From an uncultured Pleurocapsa sp. (lineage in GTDB: Bacteria > Cyanobacteriota > Cyanobacteriia > Cyanobacteriales > Xenococcaceae): a stretch of DNA of 34,221 nucleotides. Made by a program: the position numbers and the translations under genes. Positions 10,402 through 19,884 of this stretch are shown piece after piece (within the stretch, counting starts at the first letter, position 1; each line of letters opens with the position of its first letter). Under the pieces are notes generated by a model that was not told where the DNA came from, searched no databases, and worked only from the letters and a program-made list of their open reading frames with translations. The DNA lies in contig CALLPS010000114.1 of assembly GCA_938015355.1 (NCBI GenBank), positions 1 to 34,221 of the forward strand. The letters are read 5' to 3'.

Positions 10402-11511
10402 ATGCCTACTGGATATACTCTCCCTGTTTTCGCCTGTGGTAGTGCGATCGCAGCTCTACGCCATCTTCAGCAACAATCCCCTCAGAATCAAGTCACAGTC
10501 AACTTAATTAGACCTCCTCAACAGGCAAAGATTAAAATCGAACAGGTAGCCAAGATCGATCAAGATTCGGCGATCGCCATTACCCTAAGTGACCCTGGAG
10601 ATCATCTAGATCTCACTCGAAATACGCCGATCTGGGCAAAGGTAAGTTGGAATAGCAACTTTAGTAATCAAATTACCATTGAGGGAGGAGAAGGAATTGG
10701 CAAGCAGCAGGATAGTCAGCAGCAAGCGGCAATTTATAGTTATGCTCAAGAACTAATTAAAGCCAACCTCACGCCGTTATTACAGAGTAATGAAGGTATC
10801 GTGGTAACTATTATTTTGCCCGAAGGGATCAGATTAGCCAAGCGGACATCTAATGAAGCTTTTGGGGTGGTTGAAGGACTTTCATTGTTGGGGACGACTG
10901 GTATTGTTCAACCTTTAACTGCACCAAGTCAACTAGAAGTTTACCAAGAAGAGATTAAAACTAAGGCAGCTTTATTTGATTCTCTGGTATTTTGCATCGG
11001 CGAAAATGGCATAGATCTGGCACAAAAATCAGGCATCGATCCTCAAAGAATTATCAAGACTGCCAACTGGATGGGTTCAATGCTGGTTACTGCTGCTGCT
11101 GCCGAAGTCAAGTCTATCTTACTGTTTGGCTATCATGGCAAACTGATTAAGCTAGCAGGGGGAATTTTTCACACCCACAATCATCTTGCTGATGGTAGAA
11201 GAGAAATTATGACTGCCTATTGTGCCAAACTAGGCTTACCTCAATCTCAAATTGAGCAAATATTTAACTGTGCCACTACGGAATCTGCTCTCAGTATGTT
11301 GCGGGAAATCGATCAGACTAACCCAGATCATCCTAGTTGGGTAGATTTAGTTTATCAGGAATTAGCCCAGGCGATCGATGACAAGTGTGCAGACTATATT
11401 TATAAGTATATAGAGCAAAAACTTTGTGTCGGTTCAGTACTCTTTGATCGCAGTCGCCAAGTAATTTGTCAAAGCGAAAATGCCCTTCTTTTGCTATCTA
11501 AATTATGTTAG
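10402..11511 (+). CDS. cbiD: cobalt-precorrin-5B (C1)-methyltransferase
   Basis: GYTLPVFACGSAIAALRHL, ILPEGIRLAKRTSNEAFGVVEGLSLLGTTGIVQPL, LFGYHGKLIKLAGGIFHTHNHLADGRREI: CbiD hallmarks. Confidence 0.95.
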   Translation: MPTGYTLPVFACGSAIAALRHLQQQSPQNQVTVNLIRPPQQAKIKIEQVAKIDQDSAIAITLSDPGDHLDLTRNTPIWAKVSWNSNFSNQITIEGGEGIGKQQDSQQQAAIYSYAQELIKANLTPLLQSNEGIVVTIILPEGIRLAKRTSNEAFGVVEGLSLLGTTGIVQPLTAPSQLEVYQEEIKTKAALFDSLVFCIGENGIDLAQKSGIDPQRIIKTANWMGSMLVTAAAAEVKSILLFGYHGKLIKLAGGIFHTHNHLADGRREIMTAYCAKLGLPQSQIEQIFNCATTESALSMLREIDQTNPDHPSWVDLVYQELAQAIDDKCADYIYKYIEQKLCVGSVLFDRSRQVICQSENALLLLSKLC

Positions 11512-11519
11512 GGCATGAA
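11421..11519 (+). repeat. cbiD 3'-end repeat, copy A (within functional cbiD)
   Basis: actttgtgtcggttcagtactctttgatcgcagtcgccaagtaatttgtcaaagcgaaaatgcccttcttttgctatctaaattatgttaggg, matched by 12141-12218 and 12239-12340. Confidence 0.9.
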
Positions 11520-11658
11520 TCTTTACCCCACTTTTATTTCAGATATCTTATCCGTAACTTTCAGAATAATATTGTCGTAAAATCTTTATATTTATTTGGC
11601 GTAATACAAATTAACTAGCACGAGATAATTTTAATTTTGAGTATGAATCTTGTGGATT

Positions 11659-12132
11659 TCATTGATGCGGAATCCATTTCAAAAAGCATCGATTCCCATG
11701 CTGTTTGGTAATCTTTGCGCCTAATCGATGATAAAAGCTAAGTCCACGAGTGTTTCGCGCATCAGCATTCCAAGCAAGATGGGTACAGTCATTTGCTTTG
11801 GCAATTTGAGCAAGTTTATCCATTAATATTGCTCCTACTCCTTGACTTCTGTGAGCCTCATCTACGTATAGATCATCAAGCCAAATACTTGGCTGACCTG
11901 CAAATGATGAGTACCTAAATCCATATAGTGCAAAACCAACTTCATGTCCTGACAACTCTGCAAACAAAACGTAAGAAAAAGGAATTGTTCCGAAAAGTGT
12001 TTTGCGTATTTTGTCTTCAGATACTTGCAGTACCCCAGAGAATGCGCCAATGTTTCTGTCAAATTCTGACTTCTTCTGGATAAATGAAAAGATGAGCAAT
12101 ACATCATCAGGAATGGCAGATCTAACTTTCAT
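11659..12132 (-). CDS. GNAT family N-acetyltransferase
   Basis: IWLDDLYVDEAHRSQGVGAILMDKLAQIAKANDCTHLAWNADARNTRGLSFYHRLGAKI: acetyl-CoA-binding motif A and C-terminal GNAT pattern. Confidence 0.92.
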   Translation of the reverse strand: MKVRSAIPDDVLLIFSFIQKKSEFDRNIGAFSGVLQVSEDKIRKTLFGTIPFSYVLFAELSGHEVGFALYGFRYSSFAGQPSIWLDDLYVDEAHRSQGVGAILMDKLAQIAKANDCTHLAWNADARNTRGLSFYHRLGAKITKQHGNRCFLKWIPHQ

Positions 12133-12140
12133 TGATTAAA

Positions 12141-12221
12141 CTGTTTGATCGTAGTTTTCAAGTAATTTGTCAAAGCGAGAATGCTCTTCTTTTGCAATCT
12201 GACATTATGTTAGGTTGCTAA
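12141..12221 (+). pseudogene. cbiD 3'-end fragment, copy B
   Basis: Translates in the cbiD frame as LFDRSFQVICQSENALLLQSDIMLGC*; copy A reads LFDRSRQVICQSENALLLLSKLC*. Confidence 0.85.
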
Positions 12222-12238
12222 AAACATTTATATTATTT

Positions 12239-12368
12239 ACTTTGTATCGGTTTAGTACTCTTAGATCGCGATCGCCAGGTAATTTGTCAAAGGGAGAATG
12301 CTTTTCTTTTGCTATCTGAATTTATGTTAGGGTATTGGGAATATTTATACCGTTTTTGCTTTATATAG
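12239..12368 (+). pseudogene. cbiD 3'-end fragment, copy C
   Basis: Translates in the cbiD frame as LCIGLVLLDRDRQVICQRENAFLLLSEFMLGYWEYLYRFCFI*; copy A reads LCVGSVLFDRSRQVICQSENALLLLSKLC*. Confidence 0.85.
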
Positions 12369-12473
12369 TCCCGCCCAGGGGCATCATAACTTGCCAAATC
12401 TAAATTTGTAGTGAAAGCTTAAATTTCTTTACACTTTGTTACCTAATTACCTACCCAGATTTCCTAGAGTATA

Positions 12474-14102
12474 GTGACTATTCAGACAGAATCAATCTCT
12501 CCCCGTAGCGACGCTTTGGCTCCTAAGTCTCTAGTTGAGAATGCTAATCGTCAAAAAATTATTATTATCGATTTTGGTTCTCAATACTCGGAGTTAATTG
12601 CTCGCCGCATTAGAGAAACCCAAGTATATTCAGAAGTCTTGTCTTACAGGACTTCTGCTCAAGAGTTAAAAGAAATCGATCCTCAAGGAATTATCCTCTC
12701 TGGAGGACCCAATTCCGTATATGACGATTATGCTCCGAAATGTGACCCTGAAATTTGGAATTTAGGTATTCCCGTTCTCGGTGTATGTTACGGAATGCAA
12801 CTAATGGTTAAGCAACTAGGTGGCGCGGTTGAACAAGTGAAGTTAGGGGAATACGGTAAAGCAGAATTATATATCGAAGATCCTACCGACTTGCTGACTA
12901 ACGTTGAACATGGTTCAACTATGTGGATGAGTCATGGCGACTCTTGCACTAAACTACCAGAAGGATTTTCAGTTTTAGCCTATACCAAAAATACTTCTTG
13001 CGCCGCAATTTCTAATCCTACCAAAAAACTATTTGGAGTACAGTTTCACCCAGAGGTGGTGCATTCTGAGGGGGGAAGCGCCCTGATTCGTAACTTTGTC
13101 TATCATGTCTGCGAGTGTGAACCGACTTGGACGACAGAAACCTTTGTTGAGGAGTCAATTCGTGATATCAGAGCAAAAGTGGGGAAAAAGCGAGTATTAT
13201 TAGCCCTTTCTGGGGGAGTAGATTCTTCAACCCTAGCTTTTCTGCTGCATCGGGCAATTGGCGATCAACTCACCTGTATGTTTATTGATCAAGGCTTTAT
13301 GCGTAAAGGGGAGCCTGAAAGACTAGTAGAAATATTCAAAAACAAGTTTCATATTCCTGTAGAATATGTGATGGCGCGCGATCGCTTTTTGAAGCAGGTA
13401 GAGGGAGTAACAGATCCTGAACTAAAACGCCGTCGCATTGGACATGAGTTTATCCAGGTTTTTGAAGAAGAATCCAAGAAACTAGGCCCGTTTGATTATC
13501 TCGCTCAGGGAACTCTCTATCCCGACGTGATTGAATCGGCAGATAGTAATGTTGATCCGAAAACAGGAGAAAGGGTAGCGGTTAAAATTAAAAGCCATCA
13601 CAACGTCGGTGGTTTGCCCAAAGATCTTCGATTTAAACTGGTTGAACCTTTACGTAAGCTATTTAAGGACGAGGTGCGAAATGTGGCTCGTGCCATTGGT
13701 TTGCCTGAAGAAATAGTCCGTCGCCATCCTTTTCCTGGCCCTGGTTTAGCTATTCGGATTGTGGGGGAAGTTACTGCGGAAAGATTAAATATTCTGCGGG
13801 ATGCTGACTTTATTGTCCGTGACGAAATTAGTAAACAGGGTGTATACCACGATTATTGGCAGGCATTTGCGGTACTGTTGCCAATTCGCAGCGTTGGCGT
13901 GATGGGGGATAAACGAACCTATGCTCACCCCATTGTGCTCCGCTTTATTACTAGTGAAGATGGGATGACCGCAGATTGGGCAAGAGTTCCTTACGATATG
14001 TTGGAAACTATTTCTAACCGTATTGTGAATGAGGTTAAAGGGGTAAATCGTGTCGTTTATGATATTACTTCTAAACCCCCAGGAACAATTGAGTGGGAAT
14101 AA
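12474..14102 (+). CDS. guaA: GMP synthase (glutamine-hydrolysing)
   Basis: GATase motifs GVCYGMQLM and [12 protein letters not shown]-PPase SGGVDSS; C-terminus [15 protein letters not shown] start. Confidence 0.98.
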   Translation: MTIQTESISPRSDALAPKSLVENANRQKIIIIDFGSQYSELIARRIRETQVYSEVLSYRTSAQELKEIDPQGIILSGGPNSVYDDYAPKCDPEIWNLGIPVLGVCYGMQLMVKQLGGAVEQVKLGEYGKAELYIEDPTDLLTNVEHGSTMWMSHGDSCTKLPEGFSVLAYTKNTSCAAISNPTKKLFGVQFHPEVVHSEGGSALIRNFVYHVCECEPTWTTETFVEESIRDIRAKVGKKRVLLALSGGVDSSTLAFLLHRAIGDQLTCMFIDQGFMRKGEPERLVEIFKNKFHIPVEYVMARDRFLKQVEGVTDPELKRRRIGHEFIQVFEEESKKLGPFDYLAQGTLYPDVIESADSNVDPKTGERVAVKIKSHHNVGGLPKDLRFKLVEPLRKLFKDEVRNVARAIGLPEEIVRRHPFPGPGLAIRIVGEVTAERLNILRDADFIVRDEISKQGVYHDYWQAFAVLLPIRSVGVMGDKRTYAHPIVLRFITSEDGMTADWARVPYDMLETISNRIVNEVKGVNRVVYDITSKPPGTIEWE

Positions 14103-14339
14103 TTAGAGCCATAACTCTAGGAGATTAAATCTTCGATCTAATAGGCGATCGCCAAAGATATTGCTAAAGCGATCGCTTGTTTAATGAAACACAAAATATG
14201 GACTTTTGCTCAATTAAAGTTAACCTGAGTACGGGATAAGTTGAAACCCTTATTTGCCAAGAGTTTTTAAAACATTATTTTTTTAAACATTATTTTCTTG
14301 TTTAATATCTTGAAATAACTTACCAGAAAACTAGTTAAA

Positions 14340-14367
14340 AGCTAATAGCTAATAGCTAATAGCTAAT
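14340..14367. repeat. Heptanucleotide tandem repeat, 4 units of AGCTAAT, abutting a MITE-like element
   Basis: Read directly: agctaat x4. Confidence 0.9.
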
Positions 14368-14486
14368 ACTAAATCCGATTCATATAAGTTACTTTCACAA
14401 ATAAGTAAAAACTTCTTTAAGTCCCCCAGAATTGGGGGATTTAGGGGGCGAGACAAGAGTAACCTCCACGGAAAGGATTTAGTATA
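14365..14486. mobile_element. Non-coding MITE-like element, 122 bp, 29-bp imperfect terminal inverted repeats
   Basis: Left AATACTAAATCCGATTCATATAAGTTACT; right end reverse-complemented TATACTAAATCCTTTCCGTGGAGGTTACT. Internal hairpin CCCCCA-GAAT-TGGGGG. No transposase. Confidence 0.7.
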
Positions 14487-14508
14487 ATAGCTACGGCGAA
14501 GCCGTTTA

Positions 14509-17500
14509 CTATTTTGATTTTTGTAATAAAGCTTTTACTAGATGAGTCCAACGCTTGCGGGTAAAGAAAAGCACTAAACAGATTAAAGCTAAAAGATTGC
14601 CAATAATTTCGCTAGGTTCAGGTACACTCTGACTATTGCTACCAGAATTAGAAGGATAAGAAGATTGTCTACTTTGCTGGGAAAGGGGTACTTGCTGATT
14701 GAGTGTACTATTCGAGTTGGAATGAGATAGTAGTTGGTCAGCTTCTCTCAACTCTGGCTCATTGACAATGCTATCTTCTGGATTGAGGGATGATTGATGA
14801 TCATCAACTGCGACAAATGCCGTGTATTTAGACAAGAGATTATAATTTAACGCTGTTGTAGTTACTGCGGCGACTCCCTTGGTATTTTCTCGACCATACA
14901 TATCATTCATCAAATCCTTGATACGAGAACGTCCCCAGAGTTGTGCGATCGCATTATTGCCCCCTACCTGTTGGAAATTGACATCTAAGATCTGTTCGTA
15001 GGGTTGTCCTCCTGCAACTGTTCCAGTAATTTTTAATTTACCGCTATTGCTATCCTGTTTACGTCCATACAATACCAGAGGTTGACTAGCAAATAGATCT
15101 GGAGACTGGCGGGGATAGATTTCTGGGGGTTGACCATCCCCAAGCCATTCCAGTTCAATGTTTGTCACGACGGGTTTGTTGATTTCGCGGTAAAATTTTT
15201 CTGCCACTGACACGGCATCTTCATCGGGAGGCAAGATCGTAACTGTGCCGCGCCCCAACTCTGCTAGACGATTGAGTAAGAAACGATTAGTAGAAGATCC
15301 TACTCCAAAGCTATACAATCGATTACCTGGCTGGAGTTGATCTCGGATACGCCCGATAACTTCTTCGTCAGCACCGATTAAACCGTCGGAAAGTAGAACA
15401 ATGCTTCGCAACCGCCCATCCTCCGCAGCAGGAAAGTTAAGTACAGTGTTGATGCCATTCATTAATTCTGTCCCACCATTGGCATCGATGTTATTAATAT
15501 AAGCCAATGCTTGAGAACGATTTTCTCGGGTATTTGTTAAGGGTTGCTCTGCTAACTTGTTGCTCCGATTAGCAAAGTCAATAATATTAAAAGTATCTTC
15601 TTCATTTAACCCGCTAATAAACTGGCGCATCAGTTCTTTAGATTGAGCGATCGCAGCTCCCCGTTGTGAGCCTGAAGTATCCATTAAAAACACCACATCT
15701 TTCGGTACAACCTGTTCTGACTTATAATCCACGGCGGGAATCAAATAGGTTGCAAAATGTCCTCCTTGCTGATTCGATTGAGTTAATACTGTGGCTTGGG
15801 TGGCTGCTCCCGCAATTTGATAGCGCAAAATCAGATCTTGATTGGGAATAATGTCTTGGTTTACCAGGGCAACTTTGGTCGCGGAATTAGTATTTTGGAT
15901 GGTGATGCCATGAGAAGGCGACTCTACCCCAGAAATAGCCACTCCCGCATCAATTTCTACGGTAAGGTCAATGTCTTGCCCCGAACGAGTCTTCTGAACA
16001 TCTTTTGCCCAGGCGGGGGAAATTAAAGGATTGAAATTGCTGAAATTATTACTAGTTTTATCTGCTCCATAACGAGGTGCTACTACTAGGGGAAAAGCAA
16101 ACTCATAGTCACTACCAATAAATTGCAGAGTATTAGTGTAGCGAATGACTACCTCAACTTGTGCTCCTGGTTGGATATTCGCTAGGGATTGGGTAAAGAT
16201 ATTATCCTTTTGTTGTTCTAATAAACCAGCGGTTTTACCTTGGCGTTTCGCTTGTTGGTAGATTTGTTGCGCTTCTGCTTTCTCTTTAATGATACCGCGA
16301 ATAATGCGATCGCCAATCTGGATTTCCATGTCGTCTACCGCAGCATTGTCTGGGAGGGGAAATTGATAGATTGCTTCTAGAGGTTGATTATGAGGATTAG
16401 TAAAAGTTTGCTTGACTTCCACCCGCGCTAGATTCCCCGCAATTTTCGCTGTTACTGCCGTATGTTCTAAAGGAAATGTCTGCACTGGTTTCCCTGCTGC
16501 GTAGCCGTATAGCCCGCCGAAATCAGAATCAATTTTAGGAATAGAAGTAGATCGGGAAGATCTCGGCGATCGCTGTTGTACCCTAGAAGAAGTAACTTGA
16601 GGAGTAGAAACCTGCTTCGCCACAGGAGCTACTAAAGATCTTAATCCCAGTAATGCCAAAATAGCTACGGTGCTAACTCCAACTATTTTTTTACCTCGAT
16701 GCTGTTTCTTCACAGGTTTACTTTGCAGATCCTTGAGCACTTGCCCCGCCGACTGATAGCGTTGATTAATTGCTCCTTCTAGCATCTTGTCCAGAATCTG
16801 ACCCAACTGTTGGCTTACAGGCTGACTAAGATAATGCCGCCAATTCCAGCTATTTTCGCCACTATCAAATAAATTAAAAGGATGAACGTTCGTTAATAAA
16901 TGAACGCAGGTAACACCCAAACTATAAATATCGCTGGCAAATACCGCTTTACCTTTCAATTGTTCTGGTGCAGTGTAAGCCGCTGAACCAATCACTGTAC
17001 CTGTTCTAGTTCCCGTGGCTGCGGTAACCACTTTCGCCGCCCCAAAATCCACCAGGGTTAAGGAATTATTCTGCTGGCGACGCACAATATTTTCGGGTTT
17101 AAGATCTCGATGGATAACCTTGTGGCTATGGACAAATTCGATTAGGGGCAAAAGATATAACAAAAGTTGCCGTATTTTAGCTTCATCCCAAGTAGATTCC
17201 TGAGCCAAATTACTGCCGTTAATAAACTCCTGAACTAGATACTGTTCCTTGTCTGCCACAAAATAATCAATCAAAGTCGGAATATGAGGATGTTCCCCCA
17301 GCACCTCTAACCTTTGAGCTTCCTGTTCAAATAACTTGGCTGCTTTTGCTTGATCTCGACTATGGGGTTCAACCCAAAATTGCTTGATGGCGCAGTACGG
17401 GCGATCGCTCTGGGATTCATCGACACCTTTAAAAGTTTTGCCAAAACCCCCTTGTCCAATTAACTCCAAGGCTCGATAGCGATTTTGTAACAGCAAATTG

Positions 17501-17646
17501 GAGCCACAACTAAGGCAAATCCGAGCTTCATTAACATTCTTCGGTTGCTGACAATCCCGATTAAAACAGTAACAACTATCATTTTTGTGGCTGGAAGATT
17601 CTTGCGGTGCAGATTTAATCATGTTTACTTTTCCCTGATGATGCAA
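14509..17646 (-). CDS. zinc-ribbon + Ser/Thr protein kinase + TM + VIT + von Willebrand A domain protein with C-terminal PEP-CTERM-like tail
   Basis: Cys-rich N-terminus (CYCFNRDCQQ...CLSCGSN); kinase motifs GQGGFGKTF, AIKQF, HRDLKPENIV, DFGAAK, YTAPEQ; TM VGVSTVAILALLGLRSLVAP; VIT-like HTAVTAKIAGNLARVEVKQTFTNPHNQPLEAIYQFPLPDNAAVDDMEI; VWA MIDAS DVVFLMDTSGS; tail VPEPSEIIGNLLALICLVLFFTRKRW. Confidence 0.92.
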   Translation of the reverse strand: MHHQGKVNMIKSAPQESSSHKNDSCYCFNRDCQQPKNVNEARICLSCGSNLLLQNRYRALELIGQGGFGKTFKGVDESQSDRPYCAIKQFWVEPHSRDQAKAAKLFEQEAQRLEVLGEHPHIPTLIDYFVADKEQYLVQEFINGSNLAQESTWDEAKIRQLLLYLLPLIEFVHSHKVIHRDLKPENIVRRQQNNSLTLVDFGAAKVVTAATGTRTGTVIGSAAYTAPEQLKGKAVFASDIYSLGVTCVHLLTNVHPFNLFDSGENSWNWRHYLSQPVSQQLGQILDKMLEGAINQRYQSAGQVLKDLQSKPVKKQHRGKKIVGVSTVAILALLGLRSLVAPVAKQVSTPQVTSSRVQQRSPRSSRSTSIPKIDSDFGGLYGYAAGKPVQTFPLEHTAVTAKIAGNLARVEVKQTFTNPHNQPLEAIYQFPLPDNAAVDDMEIQIGDRIIRGIIKEKAEAQQIYQQAKRQGKTAGLLEQQKDNIFTQSLANIQPGAQVEVVIRYTNTLQFIGSDYEFAFPLVVAPRYGADKTSNNFSNFNPLISPAWAKDVQKTRSGQDIDLTVEIDAGVAISGVESPSHGITIQNTNSATKVALVNQDIIPNQDLILRYQIAGAATQATVLTQSNQQGGHFATYLIPAVDYKSEQVVPKDVVFLMDTSGSQRGAAIAQSKELMRQFISGLNEEDTFNIIDFANRSNKLAEQPLTNTRENRSQALAYINNIDANGGTELMNGINTVLNFPAAEDGRLRSIVLLSDGLIGADEEVIGRIRDQLQPGNRLYSFGVGSSTNRFLLNRLAELGRGTVTILPPDEDAVSVAEKFYREINKPVVTNIELEWLGDGQPPEIYPRQSPDLFASQPLVLYGRKQDSNSGKLKITGTVAGGQPYEQILDVNFQQVGGNNAIAQLWGRSRIKDLMNDMYGRENTKGVAAVTTTALNYNLLSKYTAFVAVDDHQSSLNPEDSIVNEPELREADQLLSHSNSNSTLNQQVPLSQQSRQSSYPSNSGSNSQSVPEPSEIIGNLLALICLVLFFTRKRWTHLVKALLQKSK

Positions 17647-17927
17647 TCAGCCAGTCTTAAACCGTTTGGTCGTGCTAACTAGCTGAGAAAAAATTATCTT
17701 TGTCCCTGTCGTTTTTTATATTAAAGATGTAACTACAGGTAGCACAATCGGGAAAAGTCGGATTTAGTCGGGAATTTTCTTAATTACTGATGTTACGCAC
17801 TAATCGATCTGTCAAGGTAGGTAGCACCATCTATAGCCGTACAAAGTTAGATTAGGACAAAGTTTAGCTATCTGCTCGTAAGGATAAAGAATGAAGGAAG
17901 AAGCTAATTATTCTAATGTAACAATTA

Positions 17928-18587
17928 TCAATTAGCTTTTCTCGCTTTGAATTCTAATAAGTTAACTTTTTTCTGTAGACTTTTGTTTTCAGTTTTTAAG
18001 ACAGCAAGTTTCTTTTGGGCTCTACGAAAATGACCTTTGTAAGCCCCTAAACTTTGATTGCTTGCCCCTAATTTCTGACGACGGGTTACTTCTTTGGCAT
18101 ATTGACGCTGGAGTTTTTTATATGCTGTTTGTAACTCTTTTAAGCCACCCTTGCACTCTGACTTAAGTTTTTTTAATTCTCGATCCCTGGTCGCCACCAT
18201 TTTATTTAGGAATTCAATTTTAACCAACATTTGTCGATCAAAATTATTACTTTTCACCTGTTTGATCAATCCCTCATAACTGTGATGAATCCAGTCATGT
18301 TGTGACTTAAAAGCTCTTCTCGTTACTTCATATTTAATAGTATTTAAAACTGCCTCTTTATAAATACCTTTATGTTTAGCTTTAATTTCGATTAGTAGCC
18401 TGTCGTAGTTAGTAGCATTATGTCGCAAACTATCGCAATTAGCTTCAATATATTTAACGCGATCGCCTGTACTAGAATTAATAATATAGGCTTCAGCACC
18501 TTCTCCCCGTGGAGGATGACAGACAATACGATCTTTCCAACTCTGAATAACTTCCTGTAACGAAAATTGTTGGGTATTAATACTCAT
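17928..18587 (-). CDS. hypothetical protein with long C-terminal coiled coil (219 aa)
   Basis: Single long ORF, Lys/Glu/Leu-rich second half (LVKIEFLNKMVATRDRELKKLKSE...AVLKTENKSLQKKVNLLEFKARKAN). Confidence 0.7.
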   Translation of the reverse strand: MSINTQQFSLQEVIQSWKDRIVCHPPRGEGAEAYIINSSTGDRVKYIEANCDSLRHNATNYDRLLIEIKAKHKGIYKEAVLNTIKYEVTRRAFKSQHDWIHHSYEGLIKQVKSNNFDRQMLVKIEFLNKMVATRDRELKKLKSECKGGLKELQTAYKKLQRQYAKEVTRRQKLGASNQSLGAYKGHFRRAQKKLAVLKTENKSLQKKVNLLEFKARKAN

Positions 18588-18850
18588 TTGCCTTCAAATT
18601 ACTAAATATTGGTAGCAATAAAATCGAAACTAATAAAAAAATAAATATTGGTATATCTGACCATAGCAATTACAATTGCTGATTTAACTAAAATTAGTAT
18701 TTTGCTATTTAGGTCACGTCAGTTTTAGCAAGCAAACTTAAAAATCGCCACTGTAATTTCAGTGAATATTAGCTATTTATTCTTTAGCAAAGGGGCACTA
18801 TTGATCTTAGATCTTTATCATAGTAATACTTGTGACTAAATTCTTTAAAA

Positions 18851-19846
18851 TTAGCCCCATTTAAAAATAGCTGAACCCCAGGTTAAACCTGCCCCAAAAC
18901 CAGAAGCCGCAATTGTATCTCCAGGCTTAACTCTACCGTCTCTTACCGCAGCATCAAGGGCGAGGGGAATAGAAGCCGCAGAGGTATTACCATACTCAGC
19001 TATATTGCTTAAAATCTTCGATGAGGGAATCTTGAGCCGTTTGGCGACAGCATCCATAATCCGTTGGTTTGCCTGATGCAACAATAGCCAATCAATATCA
19101 TCAGCAGTGAGATTTGCTTGAAACATTGCCTTACTAATTGCTTCAGGGACTTTTGCTACAGCGAAACGATATACTTCTCTACCATTCATGGAGATGGGAT
19201 TATATGAACCCTGTTGCGCAGTAATACCATCTACCAAAGGTTTGTCTTGTCCATGATAGTTAAGGTTGAGAGAATCATTTTGGCTCCCATTACTATACAT
19301 ACCAAAACTTAGTAAACTGTTTTCCCTAGCCCTTTGGCAAACCACTGCCCCTGCACCATCACCAAACAAAATACAGCTAGTGCGATCGCTCCAATCTACC
19401 CACCGAGACATCACATCTGCCCCAATGACTAGTACATTTTGATGAACTCCAGTATTGATAAACTGGGAAGCCGTAATCAAAGCAAAGAGAAATCCTGAAC
19501 AGGCAGCGGTAAGATCGAATGCCACAGCGCTACTGGCTCCAATTAAGCCCTGAATCTTGCAAGCACTACCAAACATATCATCGGGAGTGGAAGTAGCCAA
19601 AATAATCAAGTCAATGTCGATGGGGGAAATTCCTGCCATGGCGATCGCTTTATTAGCAGCGATCGCTGAAAGCTGACTCAAAGATTCTGTGGGTGCAGCG
19701 ATGTGACGGTTTTTCATCCCGGTGCGGGTATTGATCCACTCATCGTCAGTTTCTACCATCTGAGCTAGATGATGGTTAGTCAAAATAGACTCTGGTGCAG
19801 CCGAGCCACATCCAGTAATTGCAATACCCGCCCCCATATTATTCAA
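18851..19846 (-). CDS. fabH: beta-ketoacyl-ACP synthase III
   Basis: DLTAACSGFLFAL (catalytic Cys), LLLHQANQRIMDAVAKRL (His), NIAEYGNTSAASIPLAL (Asn). Confidence 0.97.
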   Translation of the reverse strand: MNNMGAGIAITGCGSAAPESILTNHHLAQMVETDDEWINTRTGMKNRHIAAPTESLSQLSAIAANKAIAMAGISPIDIDLIILATSTPDDMFGSACKIQGLIGASSAVAFDLTAACSGFLFALITASQFINTGVHQNVLVIGADVMSRWVDWSDRTSCILFGDGAGAVVCQRARENSLLSFGMYSNGSQNDSLNLNYHGQDKPLVDGITAQQGSYNPISMNGREVYRFAVAKVPEAISKAMFQANLTADDIDWLLLHQANQRIMDAVAKRLKIPSSKILSNIAEYGNTSAASIPLALDAAVRDGRVKPGDTIAASGFGAGLTWGSAIFKWG

Positions 19847-19884
19847 TGTTTCACTCCGTTATTTGTTTGGCTATCTACTTACCA

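Noticed and set aside
11659-12132. GNAT gene plus flanking repeats as an insertion sequence or integron cassette
   Set aside because: No transposase, no TIRs and no attC-like site. The flanking repeats are direct cbiD-derived fragments, so a duplication/recombination origin fits better.
14423-14438. CCCCCA-GAAT-TGGGGG hairpin as a stand-alone intrinsic terminator
   Set aside because: No U-tract in either direction, and it sits inside the TIR-bounded element; kept as part of that element.
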